Source: Chaetomium olivaceum
Taxonomy: Eukaryota; Ascomycota; Sordariomycetes; Sordariales; Chaetomiaceae
Reading direction: 5' to 3'
DNA: 64,000 nucleotides
NCBI GenBank assembly: GCA_039881045.1
Contig: JAYWVB010000016.1
Location: forward strand, 372,001-436,000
In this document: positions 34,249 to 47,150 of the stretch, piece by piece
Numbering within the stretch: the stretch's first letter is position 1
Layout of the letters: each line of letters begins with the position of its first letter
Notes under the pieces: generated by a model
Database searches by the model: none
Told to the model about the DNA's origin: nothing
What the model saw: only the letters and a program-made list of their open reading frames with translations
Translations under genes and position numbers: made by a program

Positions 34249-36288
34249 CTACCTCGTGACAGCTTCACCATCCGCACCATTACGCGGCCTACTCCGTAAC
34301 CCTGCCTCCTCCTTCTTCTCACCCTCGGAACTTCCAGAAACCTCGGCAGTTTGCCCGTTCTCTTCGTCCTTCGCCTTTCCGTTTGCAATCTTATCCAGGC
34401 GGTCCTGGTTCGACTGCTTTAGGTTGTCCAGACCCGTCTTGGTCTCGGTATGGTCTTTGCTAAGCTGGCGCGAGCCAACAAGGAACGAAACCAGCAAGCC
34501 AAACCCGGCAAACGCGACGTACATGATGTACATGGTCCGCAAGCTGTCCCAATAGGCCTCCCTCGCGATCTGCTGCTGGTCCGTGGGAAGGTCCTTGACA
34601 AGGCCTACGCTGGATGCGGCGTTGCTGCCGGAGAACAAGTTCGCAGCCTCCGGGCCGAGCTGCTCGGATAGTCGGGGGTACTGCTTTTCCATGCCGTTTT
34701 GGAACACGACGCCGCCAATGACGATGGAGATGGAGGCAAACAGTTGCCGAACAAAGGCAAAGGTTCCCGTGGCCGAGGCCATATCGCGGGGCTCGACGGT
34801 TGTTTGAAGGGCGATGAGAGGAGCCTGGAAATTGGGGCCGACTCCGATGCCAGCAACAAGCTGGTAGATAATGATTTTGGTCCAGTTCGCGCGCGGTTCG
34901 AGGTCGACGAACAGGCCGAAGCCGAGCGTCATGACGGCCATGCCGAAGATGATGCAAGGTAGGTACTTGCCTGTCTTCTTGATCACCACACCGGTGGCAG
35001 CAGAAACGAGCGAGAGGGACATGACCCATGGAAGGATGTACACTCCCGACATCAGCGGTGACGCCCCGAGAACGGCTTGGAGGTAAAGGGGTAAGTAGTA
35101 GCTGCCCGAGAGGAAGACAAAGCCCTGCATCGCCCCGGTCAAGAGAGACGCGGCGCTGGAGAGGTTGCTGAAGAGGTACAGGGGCACCAGCGGGAACTCA
35201 GCGAACTTCCACTCGATGAGGATGAACAGAGCCGCGGTGACGAAACCGAACACGATCAAGCATACCACAGTTGGCGAGCTCCAGGGGTAGGTGACACCAC
35301 CAAGCTCCAGCCCGAGCATGACCATCAGGGTGGCACCGACGACAGTGACTGAACCGAGCCAGTCGACCGCAGCCAGGCCCTGACGCATGGGCGTCCGCGG
35401 GTTGTGCAGCTTAAGCACAAACGCCAGCACCGCCATGCCCACGCCGGAGATAGGCAAGTTGATGTAGAAACACCAGCGCCAGGTCACCTCGCTGGTGAAG
35501 ACACCACCTAGTACCGGCCCAACAGCGGAGGCCACCGCCCACACCATACCCATAACCCCGAAGTAAACCCCTATTTTCAACGTCAGCGTCAGCCCAAGTC
35601 AACACCCACAACCCCCCTTCTTCTTACCACCCCCAGAACCGAAAAAGAAAAAAAGATTAAACTCACCCCTCTTCCTCATCGAAAACAAATCACTAATACA
35701 AACATTCACCAAAATCACAATCCCCCCACCGCCCACGCCCTGCACCGCCCTCGCCACAATCAGCATCCCCATATTCACACTAACCGCACTCAGCAGCGAC
35801 CCGACCCAGAACACAGCCACGGCGATCAGCATAATCGGCTTGCGGCCCCAGATATCCGAGATCTTGCCCCACATCGGCGCGGCGGCCGCCGTGGCCAGCA
35901 TGTAGGCGGAGCCGATCCAGGTGTACCCCGCCGTGCTCTGGAACTCTTGGGCGATGGTGGGCACGGCGACAGTGACGATGGTGACGTCGAGGGCGGCGAG
36001 GAAGAGGGCCGAGGCGAGGGCCAGCAGGATCATGGTGGTTTGCAGGCGGGTGCGGGTTTCTTCGGGCGGCGGGCTGGCAGTGATGGTGGGTTCACCCGTG
36101 TCGCCCTCCCCGTCGGGGGAGAGGACGGTGGTGTTGGTGGTGGTGGTGGTGGGTTGGGAGCCATCTGGTTTGGTTTCAGTGGTGTGGTTGTTGTGGATGG
36201 AGGACGCCGTGTCGTCGGTGCTTGGCACGGAGGAGTCCTTCTCCTTGTCTAGCCCGAGACTCGGCGGCGGCGTGGCGGCGCCGGTCAT
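34249..36288 (-). CDS. MFS drug:H+ antiporter, DHA2 (14-helix) type
   Basis: Plasma-membrane efflux transporter with unknown substrate. A long Ser/Thr-rich cytosolic N-terminus precedes the first helix. MFS motifs: GKISDIWGRKP (motif A) and AVASAVGPVLGGVF (motif C). Many helices follow, with a charged cytosolic tail (GEKKEEAGLRSRP). Exons 35667-36288 and 34249-35570 join at RKRG-VYFGVMG across a 96-nt intron; 647 aa with intact frame. The start at 36288 gives MTGAATPPPS; upstream codons in the same frame are not supported. Resemblance to trichothecene-type exporters (TRI12-like) is general only. Confidence 0.87.
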
Positions 36289-37433
36289 GGTGTGATGCGG
36301 TATTGGTCCGGTCCGGCGGCGCGGTGGCTGATCCGAAGGCTGAACTCTTCGTGCGCCGTGACCCCGGCGCGTTGGGTGAGATGAATGTCGATTATTATGG
36401 GAACAAGCACCCAATTAAAGTAAGGGATGCTATACAATATGTCTAAAATGGGATTAGAACTGAGTTTCGACTTATTAAACCAAGTCTCACGCTTTAAACT
36501 GCTTCATTGGTAGCCATTGTTATGGCAGAAAAAGTCAAAACGGTGCTTTTCCCCAATGCCGGCACTTCTCAAATGAAAGGCGCTGGGGGATGGTTGTTAA
36601 ATGCTCTGACGAAAGAAAACCTCGTGGTAACGGTTCCGAATAGGGTGTGTGGAGCTCGGTCGGGTCCGGTCCCCGAGATGAAGAGGTCCGGGGGCAAGCC
36701 GGACATGCAAAAAATGCTGGATCCTTTCGGCTGATGTCCCTGTAACTCGAGATGAAAACTGACAAGTCCTCCAACTCGTCCCGGGGGGGCCAGGGGGGTT
36801 AGCCAGGAACGCTTTGCAAATTTTTTTCATATTCTGATCAATCAGAAAAACTGTTGACTACAGTACACAGTAATATTTTCCCAAGTGGCAAGGGGCGCCA
36901 GGGGCCACTCCCGTTGCGATCGAGAACGAAAGTTCCATCATGCTGCGGGATGACCCCAACATACACACAAACGATCCCGGCTCGTAAGCCCGGCTTAGCC
37001 CCGAGCCGGCAGTTGGCCGATCCTGGCGCGTTTGACCAATTCTTTCTCCTTCACGGTCGCATTTTCACCGCTTCTCGGACCGGTGGTGACTCATCCCGGC
37101 GAGTCCAGACACACCTGCGTTGCGACAGCGGACAGTAAGGCTCGTCATGTTCCACGACAAGAACGACATTGGGAGGTGAGGTTGGGAGAATATGTGGAAG
37201 AGAACGCCGCAATACTAAGTTGCTCGTACTATCAATTGTATATAGATATCACAAGAACCCAGAATCCAAGCGTCGCCGCAACCCGTCAAGGTAGCGATGG
37301 ACGGGACTCCTCTATCAACTCGCTCGCTCCAGAACTTTCCCCACCGCATGCCATTATCTTATCTACACCGTTCACTCCGCGCCGATATGTACAAACAAAC
37401 GACCGGACAAAATAAAAACAATAAAAACTACTC
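36289..37433. other. Intergenic, no gene seen
   Basis: MFS promoter and the 3' flank of HMG-CoA reductase. No motif or repeat of note. Confidence 0.5.
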
Positions 37434-40400
37434 TCAGCGACGCGCGCGCGCACTGGCAGCCGCGCTCAGCGCAGTTGTGGATGCGGCGCGGTCCATGCCA
37501 TTGGCGGCCAACGGGGCCGGCGTGGTGCTCCTGGTGGGCGGGGCCGAGCGGTTGTGCTGCATGTGCGCCCTGACCAAGTGGCCAGCGGCCAGAGCCGAGC
37601 AGAGCGAGAGCTCACCGGCCAAAACAGCCGCACAAACGACACGAGCCAACCGGGGAGTTCTCCCCCGGGCTGGTCGGGTGGGGGCCTCGGACACCGAGCA
37701 TGTCGAGCATGGCTGCTTGCGGCTCGAGGATCGTGCCACCGCCGAGGGTGCCGACCTCGAGTGAGGGCATGGAGACGGTGATTTGGAGGGATCCACGGAG
37801 GCTATTTGACAGTTAGCTAAAAGGATTCGTAGGTTTGAGAGGGGAGACAAGGTCACTGACTTCTTCATGATGGTGATACAGTTGGCGCTCTCCACCACCT
37901 GCGCCGGATCCTGACCCGTGGCGAGGAACACGGCCGCCACGATGTTGGCAGCGTGCGCATTGAAACCACCAACGGAACCCGCCATAGCAGAGCCGATCAG
38001 GTTCTTGTTGATGTTGAGCTCCACCATGCTATCGACATCCGTCTTGAGTACCGTCTTGACGACCTCGGCGGGGATGATGGCCTCGGCGACCACGCTCTTG
38101 CCGCGCCCGTCGATCCAATTGATAGCCGCAGGCTTCTTGTCCGTGCAGTAGTTGCCGCTAACCGACACGATGTTCATGTCTTCAAAGCCCTCGCTCATCA
38201 TGACGCTGAGCGCGTGTTCGACACCCTTGGAAATCATGTTCATGCCCATAGCGTCACCAGTTGTCGTCTTGAAGCGGATGTACAGGTTCGTGCCGGCGAT
38301 AGCCGTCTTCATGCTCTCGAGGCGGGCGAAGCGGCTGGTCGAGTTGAAGGCCTTCTTCATGATCGATTGGCCCTTCTCCGAATCCAACCACAACTTGGCA
38401 CCGCCGGCCCTCTCGAGGGTCTCGAACGAAACGCAGGGACCGCGGGTCATACCGTCAGCAGTAAGAACGGTGACGGCGCCGCCGCCGGAGTTGATCGCCT
38501 TGCAACCTCTGCTCGTGCTAGCAACCAGGACGCCTTCGGTCGTGGCCATGGGGACAAAGTAGCTCTGACCGTCAATAACCAGTGGCCCAGCAACACCAAC
38601 GGGCAATGGCATGTATCCAATAACGTTCTCACAGCATGCGCCGTGCACCTGGGCCCAGTTGTAGTTTTGGTACGGAAGCTTGGACCGCTCGAGGACACCA
38701 GTCAAATCCGCCGTGGCCTTGGTCCGCGAAATAATAGTCCGGCGAATCTTGACGGCGCGCGTGAAGTCCTTGAGTGTCTTCTCCAGTGCATAACCAGGGA
38801 TCTTGCCACGCATCGAGAGCGCAACCACTTCCTCATCGTTGAGCTCATGGGCACGCTTATCCACGAGCATCTTCTCAAGTTCTTCCTTACTGCGGATGAC
38901 AAGCGGCTGATCGGCGTGTTGGGTGTCGGCCCGAGAAGGCGGCTGGGTGCTCTCGGCTTCATCGTCCGTCAAAGCAGGGGTTGGTGGAATGGATGGCGGG
39001 GACGGCGGAGGTCGGTATCCTCCAACCGGGAGGGTGGCTGACTCGGTGTCGTTGAACTTCTGCGCCTCAGCGAGTTCCCTGGGGTTGATTGGGTGGTCCG
39101 GAACGTTGGGGTCCTTGATACCCGCCCTCGCAGCGTTGAAGAGGTAACCATTCAGGGCCACGCTCATGGCCAGGGCAACGATGATCCACTTGGACAGGAT
39201 GGGGTCTTCCAAGCTCTTAAGAATGCCGCCCACCATCCTGCCGCCGACACCGTAGCCGGCAAGCTCACCGAAGGTGTCTTCGCTCTTCCCAACGGATTGG
39301 GGCAGATCGTAATGGATCGAGGGGAATTCCAACTCGTAGCGGATCGGGGTAAGAACCGAAACAATCGTCTCACGGCCTTCCGTCCTCGCCGTTTCAAGCA
39401 CCAAGTCCAACCCGTTGGAGGCTACCTTGAAGGGATCGATGGGAGGGGGGCGACAACACCACCCAGACCGCGAGCCCATGACGAGATGTTTGAGATGGAG
39501 TTGGCGCTGCGGAAGGGGATGGTGCAAAGGTTAACAGCGTTGATCAGGAAAAAGCCCGAAACCATCAGGACCTTGAACTTGGGAATATGGGTGCTCTTGA
39601 TCTGGCGGCCGAAGATGGTGGTTCCTGGCTCATCCTTGCCGTCAGCCCTAGGCCAGTCGTTGCTCCGCGCGACGGTCTCGGCGACGCGGTGGCTCACACC
39701 GTCATCCTCGAGAGCCTTGCGCATTTCAACGTGGCGCTTGATGCGGTTGATTTCCAACTTGATGCAGAGAATGGCGGTGTAAAAGGAGAAGAGCAGGATG
39801 CAGTCAAAGAACAGAATCCAAGCGGCCAAAAAGCAGAATTGCTGTAGCCCTCCCTGGACCCCAGAGGCGGCACCGAGAACCAGGATGCCAATCTCAATAG
39901 CGTAGTCCTTGACGATACCGAATCCCTTCTCCTTGATCGCGACGTAGATGGCGGACTGGATAACGCTGCCAGACACCTCCGTCTTCTTCGAAGCCTTCTC
40001 AGGCCTGCGGTGCTCGATGGCGTGAGACAGAACCGCACGCGTGAGGACAATGTTCTTCTCAAACCCAATAGTCACGACCAGGAACGGCAAGCCTTCGGAA
40101 AGCAGAACCATGGAAACCGGGACGCCGAGCTTGGTGGTGACGAGGAGACCAAAGAGGAAAGAGAAGGTAGACGAGAAGAGAACGCTCATGGCCAGCCAGA
40201 AGTTGGAGCCCATGCGGCGCATCGAGAGGAAAAGCGAGACGAAGGTGAGGTGCATCGAGATGTAACCCAGAGCCATGATAATGATATCGAGCGTCTCAGC
40301 GTTCTTCAGGAGGTCAATGAACTCAACCCATGCGTTCCGGGCCCACCTCACGAGGCTGCTCCTGGTCTGCGCCCTGGCCGCCTTCATGATCCACATCTTC

Positions 40401-41014
40401 TTCTCCCGGCCATGCTCGGTCTCCCTGGTCTCTTGCGAGGGGATGCCATTGGGAATCTCTTGAGCGATAGTGAGGAACTCGGACGCCTGGTTATAAGGAA
40501 CAGCGAAAGCCAAGGCGCTGTCTTGCGAGTATGTGGTGAACGAGTTCGAAGTCGAGGGCAGGGACCTGATCGAGAGATTTTGGGGAATAGGCACCGCATT
40601 GACCAATGGGGGGGCCTTGGAGGGATCCGCCGACGTTGAGTCAGGGAACACCAGTGTCAGGAGAGCCAGGTAATCGGCGGCCGCGGGAATTGGAGCCTCG
40701 GTGTCGTAGTTCTGCCACTTCCAAGCCGTATCCTCGGCCGCACGAAGCAGCCGGCTGCCCTCGTTGAGCGAGGACCATTCCGCCCCCCTGACACTCCTGG
40801 TTGCATCAAACAAGCTCTCCTCGAGGAGGCCGATATAAGAGGTGCTGGCCAAAAGCGCTACCACGACGATGGTATGGATCGGGTGTGTGGAGGTGAGGCG
40901 AGCCAAGACTTGAAGGGGCGGCGTAACCTTCTTGCTCAGCCATGAGGGCGCGACATTCTGTGATGCCGGTTGCTCCCCGCGAAACCGCGAGGGCAAAAGA
41001 TTTGAAGCGATCAT
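37434..41014 (-). CDS. hmg1: HMG-CoA reductase (sterol-sensing domain type)
   Basis: ER-membrane enzyme that reduces HMG-CoA to mevalonate with NADPH, the committed step to ergosterol and other isoprenoids. Membrane half with sterol-sensing domain around LGYISMHLTFVSLFLSMRRM and TTKLGVPVSMVLLSEGLPF. Catalytic half with RFKTTTGDAMGMNMISKG, the ANCITIMKK segment and GSAMAGSVGGFNAHAANIV. Start MIASNLLPS at 41014; intron 37802-37860 (59 nt). Two breaks: the C6 run at 39445-39450 lacks one base (restores VVAPPPIDPFKVASNGL), and after PGEN near 37662 the frame is shifted by one extra or two missing bases (restores LARVVCAAVLAGELSLC). About 1174 aa after correction. An essential gene is unlikely to be truly broken, so these look like assembly errors. 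Confidence 0.93.
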
Positions 41015-43043
41015 TATGATGTAGAGGAAGACGCGACTATCGGAGCTCACGCGACATCGAGCGGTTCTTGTTCGAAAGTTGGGAGATCTAGACGGATTGT
41101 GCCATTAGCTTCCGACATCGCCGTAGAAAGTTGAAATGAAGAGCCCGCTGATCCACAATAGATTACGCGTCGACACGCTCCCATTCAGCCACAACGGTCA
41201 CCAGTCAGAGGCCCTGGATGTAACCGCAGTAGCATTGGCAACATGACAGCGCTGGTGTAATTGTTATGGGAGTTATGCAGGAGGGTGATAAAAAAGGAGA
41301 GGAGGGAACATGGAAGCTTACCGGATAACAAGCGGTAGGGGTCTGAGTTCGCGGTTGCGCAGTACAATTAACTACGCAATTCGAAGATGTACGGCCCAAC
41401 TGCACTACGTTGAGTGCGCTGTGTCGGATTGTGAGTTCGGCGACCCTGGCTGTTGAAGTGCCGGTGGATGCGCTTCGAACGGTCTCCTATCGAAGGCTAC
41501 CACAGCTCGGACCGACGTAGAAGTTACGCAGGCCGGCGTTGGGTCTTTGTGCTTGGTGGGAATCTCCTCACAGTGCACGGTGGCGGGTGTTGAATTAGGC
41601 GTGGAGAGAGACCTGCGGAAAGCAAACCACCGAAAGAAACCGGGTCTCCTCTCGCTTCTTCAAGGCGGTGATCGATCTCTTTAAAAAAGAATTTCAATCT
41701 GATGGGAAAAGACGGTGCATCACCGTTTTTCTGCACGACAGGGCAGCAGGCTGGGAGGTTCCGGCCTGCGCCATCCATGCACGCAGCTTCTCTGTTCCAG
41801 CCAACGGCTGCCAGCGATTGGCACAGGTCCACATCCATCCGATCCAAGCTAGCGTGGGGGAAAACGGATGGCTTGGCGCAGGTGCCGAGTTGTCTCGCGC
41901 ACTGGCTGGCAGCTGATCTTGTCAATGGTTGCCCCTATTCTTTTCCCTTCCAAGTTAGTAGGTTGCTCCACTTACAATTCTTTCCTTCAGGCCGTTTTTT
42001 GGGAGGCGGTCAGGGGCTTTGAGAGACGGAAACATTGTGCTTCCCTGGATACTAGTATTGTCCTCGATGGTTCTCTTTATTATGGATACCCCCTAAAAAC
42101 CAAGATTGAGGGAGACGGTTTGAAGCACTGCTTTTACCAGCCGCGCCCCCGCCTTGGTTGTCCGCCCCCAAACCCGCAAAAGCCCGCGTGCGAGATCAGG
42201 GCACTGAACGGCGCGGCGGATATTATTGGGAGATCGGATGGCGGTTCGGCAGGTGACCCACTGTAGAAACGGACGAGACAATGACAGGGGGTCCAGCAAC
42301 GGTAACGGACCCAGCCCTGTTCTGCCACGACAACTCTTCTGCGGTGACGAAAGTCTCACTTGCTGTGCTGGGCATGCCGATCTTGCAGATTCATCGTCGA
42401 TAACGTCAAAGATCGGGTTCTGACTGTGTTCTGTGCAACAAACATTGCAGTTGGTTACCAAGTAGTTATTTAATTATTTACATAACATCCACCGAGATCC
42501 GTTCCAAACTGGTTCCGATCGACAACTTTTGGAGTTGGCCCAAGCGGCTGGGTATCCCATCTCTTGTCAACTTGATTTCGATGCCCACCAACTTTGGAGC
42601 TAACTACAAGTTCGTAACGGACTCCCTCTCAGGCAAGCAGCCCATCGCCGTCTTCTCATCCTCGCTTCATTCAGCCCCCTCAGGCGCACCCGCGCTTTCT
42701 CAGCGGCATTCGACGTTGGGTGTAATGATCCTATTCCATCTTAGCTAAGCGGTCTCTTTCCTCGAGCCAAGACCTTTCAGGCACAGCTGTTCGGTCTTCC
42801 AATGCCAAGATGTCCCACTGATCCTTGCATTATCTTATCAGCTCTCTGCCCCTCCATCCATGCCACATGCCACATGTCAAATCCAGGGTTCCACGGTCCT
42901 CGTGGTCACGGAACATCCGAACCTGTCACACGAGATGTAACCTGGAATGCATTTAGCTTCACCCGATTCATCGGTTCTCATCGAAAGAATCTTCTTCGAA
43001 TCACACCTGAACCAGCCTGGCGGTGGGCATTTCAGCCGCAAAC
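41015..43043. other. Long intergenic region, no gene seen
   Basis: Two kilobases holding the divergent promoters of HMG-CoA reductase and nicotinamidase. Frames of 60-132 codons have no recognisable content. Confidence 0.5.
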
Positions 43044-44113
43044 ATGACCGACCCCGCGTTCCGGCCCGCCCTGTTGGTCGTTGACATGCAAGAGGACTTT
43101 TGCCCTCCGGTAAGCCTCTAACCCATTCATGACTTCGGACTGGTATCAATCCTTACATGAGCCCAATGAGCATGTGCCCATTCCGATGTTGCAAACAAGT
43201 TCTGCCTAGTGTACACTTCCTGTTGAATTCCCACCGCTACTAAGCGGGTGAGGGAATCTTGGATCGCTTCCGTCTTTCTGGGCATCGTGTTGTTTCTCTT
43301 AGTAGCCTACCCAGTGGCACCCAAACACACCTCCCGAGCTAAAACATCCCGGGCCAGCGTCACGAATTCCGCCACAAGAACCCGTCCCACATCCCCAACC
43401 ACTGCCTTCCCCGCCTCCAAACTAACCAACCAGCAACCAACTAACTAAACACCTCTCCCAACAAACAGAACGGCTCCCTCGCGGTCGCCTCCGGCCGCGA
43501 CATCACCCCACTAATCAACACCCTCCTCGCTCTCCCCGCCACAATCCTGCCCCTCAAGATCGCCACCAAAGACTGGCACCCGCCCAACCACGTCTCCTTC
43601 GCCAACAACCACCACTCGGACCCGCCCAAGCAACCCTTCATCGACACCATCACCATCACCAACCCTCTCAGCCCGTCCGAACAATACACCACCCGCCTCT
43701 GGCCCGCCCACTGCATCCAGCACACCGCGGGGGCCGCCCTCATCCAGGAGCTCGACACCACCAACATCACACACACCATCGAGAAGGGCACCGATCCCCG
43801 CGTGGAGATGTACAGCGCCTTCTACGCGCCCCTGCAATCCCCACGGATATCAGACAGCGGACTGGCCGACCTGTTACGGGAGGCTGGCACGACACACGTG
43901 TATGTGGTGGGGCTGGCGGCGGATTACTGCGTACGAAGCACAGCGGCGGACGCGGTGCGCGAAGGATTCGTGGCGGTGGTGATTGAGGAGGCGACGAGGG
44001 CGGTGGATCCGGAGAGGTGGGAGGTGTGTAAGGAGGAGATGGAGAGGGAGGAGGGGGTGAGGGTGGTGAGTTGGGACGGGGAGGAGGTGAGAAGGTTGTT
44101 TGCTGAAGAGTAA
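43044..44113 (+). CDS. Nicotinamidase (isochorismatase-like hydrolase)
   Basis: Converts nicotinamide to nicotinic acid in the NAD salvage route and so can relieve sirtuin inhibition; probably cytosolic or nuclear. Exon 1 (43044-43109, 22 codons) encodes LLVVDMQEDFCPP; exon 2 (43469-44113) starts NGSLAVASGRDI, giving 236 aa, close to yeast Pnc1. Active-site residues: Asp14, Lys128 (IEKG) and Cys176 (GLAADYCVRSTA). The metal site is Asp57, His59 and His63 (KDWHPPNH). The single intron is 359 nt, long for this genome. The last third is Glu/Val-rich and G-rich in DNA. Confidence 0.88.
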
Positions 44114-44389
44114 GTAAGTAGGAAGGGGGGCTGTGCTTCAGACGAGGAAGTCTGTTTCTGACTGAGAGAGTACCAATAATGGTAGTCGGTTATACCCTGG
44201 AGAGATTCGGAGCAGAAAATATAACGTAACAATCGAGTTCATTCCTCATGCTTCATTAACTTGTATACATTCGAATACCCAGCACGGCTGCGCAGGATGG
44301 CTTTGGCTCTCCCACACCCCAAGAACTCAGCCGCTGCTGAATACCAAACCCTGAAAATCCCCAACTCCATCCCCCAACCATGAACCTGT

Positions 44390-46337
44390 TTACCGACCCA
44401 CGCGGATAACGCCGGCGGCGATCAGCTTCTGGATCTTGTTGCGAACGCCAGGGTTCTTCATATGCTCCGACAGCGCGGCCGGGTCGGACTGCGCCTGTTG
44501 GAGGATGGCCTGCATGACGGGGTCTTGCATGATACCCATAATCTATCTCATAGTTAACATCTTACTTTACTTGAAGCATCATCAATGTCTGATAAACTCA
44601 CCTCAGGGTCACGCATCAACCGCTCGCGGGTCTGCTCTTCGGTCTCATTCTCCCGCGCCGAGTACATGGCGGAGAAGGCCTTCTGCTGCTGCTGCTCGAT
44701 CTCCTTGGAGTTGGCGCCGTTGTGGTGCTCGGCATCCACGTTCAGGGCCTCGGTGCAGGCGTCCACGCACTTGCTGTACTCGCGCATGCCGAAGTAGGCC
44801 TGGGCCTTGCGGATGTAGGCGCGGATGAACTTGGGGTCCTTCTTAATGGCCGTGTCGCAGTCGTCGAGCGCGCTGGGGAACTCGAGCAGCTTGATGAAGG
44901 CCGCCGCGCGGTTGCTGTATCCGCGGGGGTCCTCGGGCGCCCGCTTGGTCATCTCGGTGTAGGCGGCCACCGCGCCCGGCCAGTCCGACTCCTTGAACTT
45001 CTTGTTGCCCTCCTCGCGCGCCTCCTCGGCCTTGGCGGGGTCGATGTACGCCTTGCGCGCAGCTTCGATCTTGTTGCGCTCGGCAGCGCGGACCTTGTTG
45101 ACCACGTCGGGTGTCCGGTGCTCGCGCAGCGACATGTTGTAGAAGTCGATGGCCTGGGCGAGGTCACCCTGCTTCTCATAAGCCGTGCCGATGCGGGCGT
45201 AGGACTTGGCGATAACCTTGAAGTCGGCGTACAGGCTACGGCCCTCCTCGGCAGCCTTGGTGCAGGTCTCGATGCATGCTTGGTAGTCGCCCTTCTCGAA
45301 GTGGGCCGCACCTAGGTTGTTGAGATAGGTGATGTCCTTGTGAAGGTCCCAAGCCGCCTGGTAGTGCTTGATGGCCTCGTCAAAGTTGCGCTTCTTGTAG
45401 TTCTCGGTTCCGAGGGCCTTCTCCTTGTCGGCCGCCTCCTTGGCCTTCTTCTTCTCCAGAGCCTCATCATCCAGCTCCTCCGGCTCAGGTTCGGGTGCCT
45501 TCGCCGGCTCAGACTTCTTGGGAGGAGCGTCCGACATCTGCACATCTTCCTCGACCTCCACTCGCGAGCCAGAGCCGCCAGCTCCCGGGTCAGCAGAATC
45601 CCGCATCTCCATATCAACACCCATCAGCACGCCAAGGACCTGGATCATCCGGGGGTCGCTAAACAGGTCTTGCATGTTGTTCGGGTTTTGCTGGATAGCC
45701 TGCAGCTTGGCCATGAAACCGGGGTCGGCGAGTAACGAGCTGGTCTTCGGGTTGCTAGCGAGCTTCTGGATGAGGTTGGGGTCCTTGAACATGTTGCCCA
45801 GTCCGCCCATTGGGTCAGCACCCCCGGCTTATACATCGTTAGCCAACACATCTTCGGTTTCTTAATGAGCACGGGTACACCTACCGGGACCCCCTGCTTC
45901 CTGCTCCATAGCCCTCTTGACCGACGCCAGATCATTCTTCATGCCGGCATTGTTTGGGTCGATCTTCAGGCCCTGCTCGTACGCGTCATGAGCGCCCAGA
46001 AGGTCACCCTTCCCGTACAGTGCAGTTCCCTTGCGCCCCCAGCCCTTGGGCCAGTCGGCCTTCAGCTCTGTGGTCTTCTCAGCATCGCTCAGTGCATTGT
46101 CCCAATCCTTCTTCGAGGCGTATGCGGCGGACCGGTTGCTGTAGAGGATGTGGTTGCTGCCGTCGAGGGCAATGGCCTGTGTGAACTTGTCGCTGCAATA
46201 GCCGTAAGCTTCCATCCACTATTGATTGTGTCGTCCTTTCCATGCCAAGCTAAACGGCTAACTTACATGGCATCGTCAAAGTCCTTGGCCGCAATGGCCT
46301 TGTTGCCCAGAGCCTTGAGCTCGTCGGCGGTTGACAT
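44390..46337 (-). CDS. STI1: Hsp70-Hsp90 organising co-chaperone STI1/Hop
   Basis: Adaptor that hands clients from Hsp70 to Hsp90 in the cytosol. Exons 46267-46337, 45885-46192, 44602-45827 and 44390-44542 give 585 aa, near the yeast length of 589. TPR1 lies at about residues 1-115 (AIALDGSNHILYSNRSAAYA), DP1/STI1 motif at 130-195 (ADPGFMAKLQAIQQNPNN), a charged linker, TPR2A and TPR2B at about 260-510 (EEARAEEGNKKFK-like, KAQAYFGMREYSKC), and DP2 at 535-585 (IMQDPVMQAILQQAQSDP). All splice sites are canonical and the frame is intact. A heat-shock-element-like palindrome lies 254 bp upstream. Confidence 0.95.
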
Positions 46338-47150
46338 GGCGATGGCAACTCCGTGTGCAAGGGGTTAGAGAACAGTGTGGCTCGGTAGTGTCGAGAATCT
46401 CGTTGATCTTTGAAATGCAGTGTCTGGTTGTGTTCAAAAGAATAACGAGAACTGCCAGCGAAGAATTTAGGATGTAGACACAGCCGCCTTGCTAGGCTCG
46501 TGGAAAGCTCTGGACTTTCGATGCCTTTCGATCGTAGTCTAAGCTCATGATTGGTTGTGTTACCCTGCCCCACAGCGGCGGGCGGGGTGGTTCTCGAACT
46601 TTTGGCGGGGCAGCTGAGCGCGGATCAACAACCCCTCAACTCCAAATCCTACCATCATCAAAATTGATCAAATCGTCAGCGGATTCAGCCCTTTGTGAAC
46701 GCCTGGTTGTCAATCTGTATAACGACCGAGCGGTTTCTGGCCTACATTTCTTCCAGTAGTCGTTTGCGTCTCTAACTAATCTATAATTTCGCCTGTTCCG
46801 ACCCCACCCGCATCCCCCTCTGCCCGGCAAGAGGACTCGGAAAGCTTGAGGCTGAAAGCATTTATGATTTGAGGTCGAGAGCAGCTGATTACGAAGTGTC
46901 GAGATATCAATAGGTCCAGATAGTTGAGTTAGCAAGTGCAACGGCACGTGCTCCCTTGATGCCGGAGCTCAACACCGGCCGCACGTTCCCTGTGGTGCAT
47001 GCCTGCCTATTTAATCATTGCCGTTGTCTGGCCGGTTCATATTCTTCTCCCATTCACTATTGTCCTATACTCCATACCCTCAGTCATTTCATCTCCAGCT
47101 CCAACACCACCATTCGTTTTTGGCCACTTCTAACTCGAGGATTTTACATC
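46338..47150. other. Divergent promoter region of STI1 and the RING gene
   Basis: No gene. Contains one palindromic heat-shock-element candidate at 46591-46598 and a pyrimidine-rich leader before the RING ATG. Confidence 0.5.
46591..46598. promoter_or_regulatory. Heat-shock-element-like palindrome
   Basis: TTCTCGAA within GGTTCTCGAAC: two inverted nGAAn units, the minimal HSF pattern, about 250 bases from the STI1 ATG. STI1 genes are heat-inducible in other fungi. Only two clean units are seen, so it may be chance. Confidence 0.35.

Noticed and set aside
37953..39041. 362-codon plus-strand frame inside HMG-CoA reductase
   Set aside because: Antisense shadow of a conserved gene with no family features.
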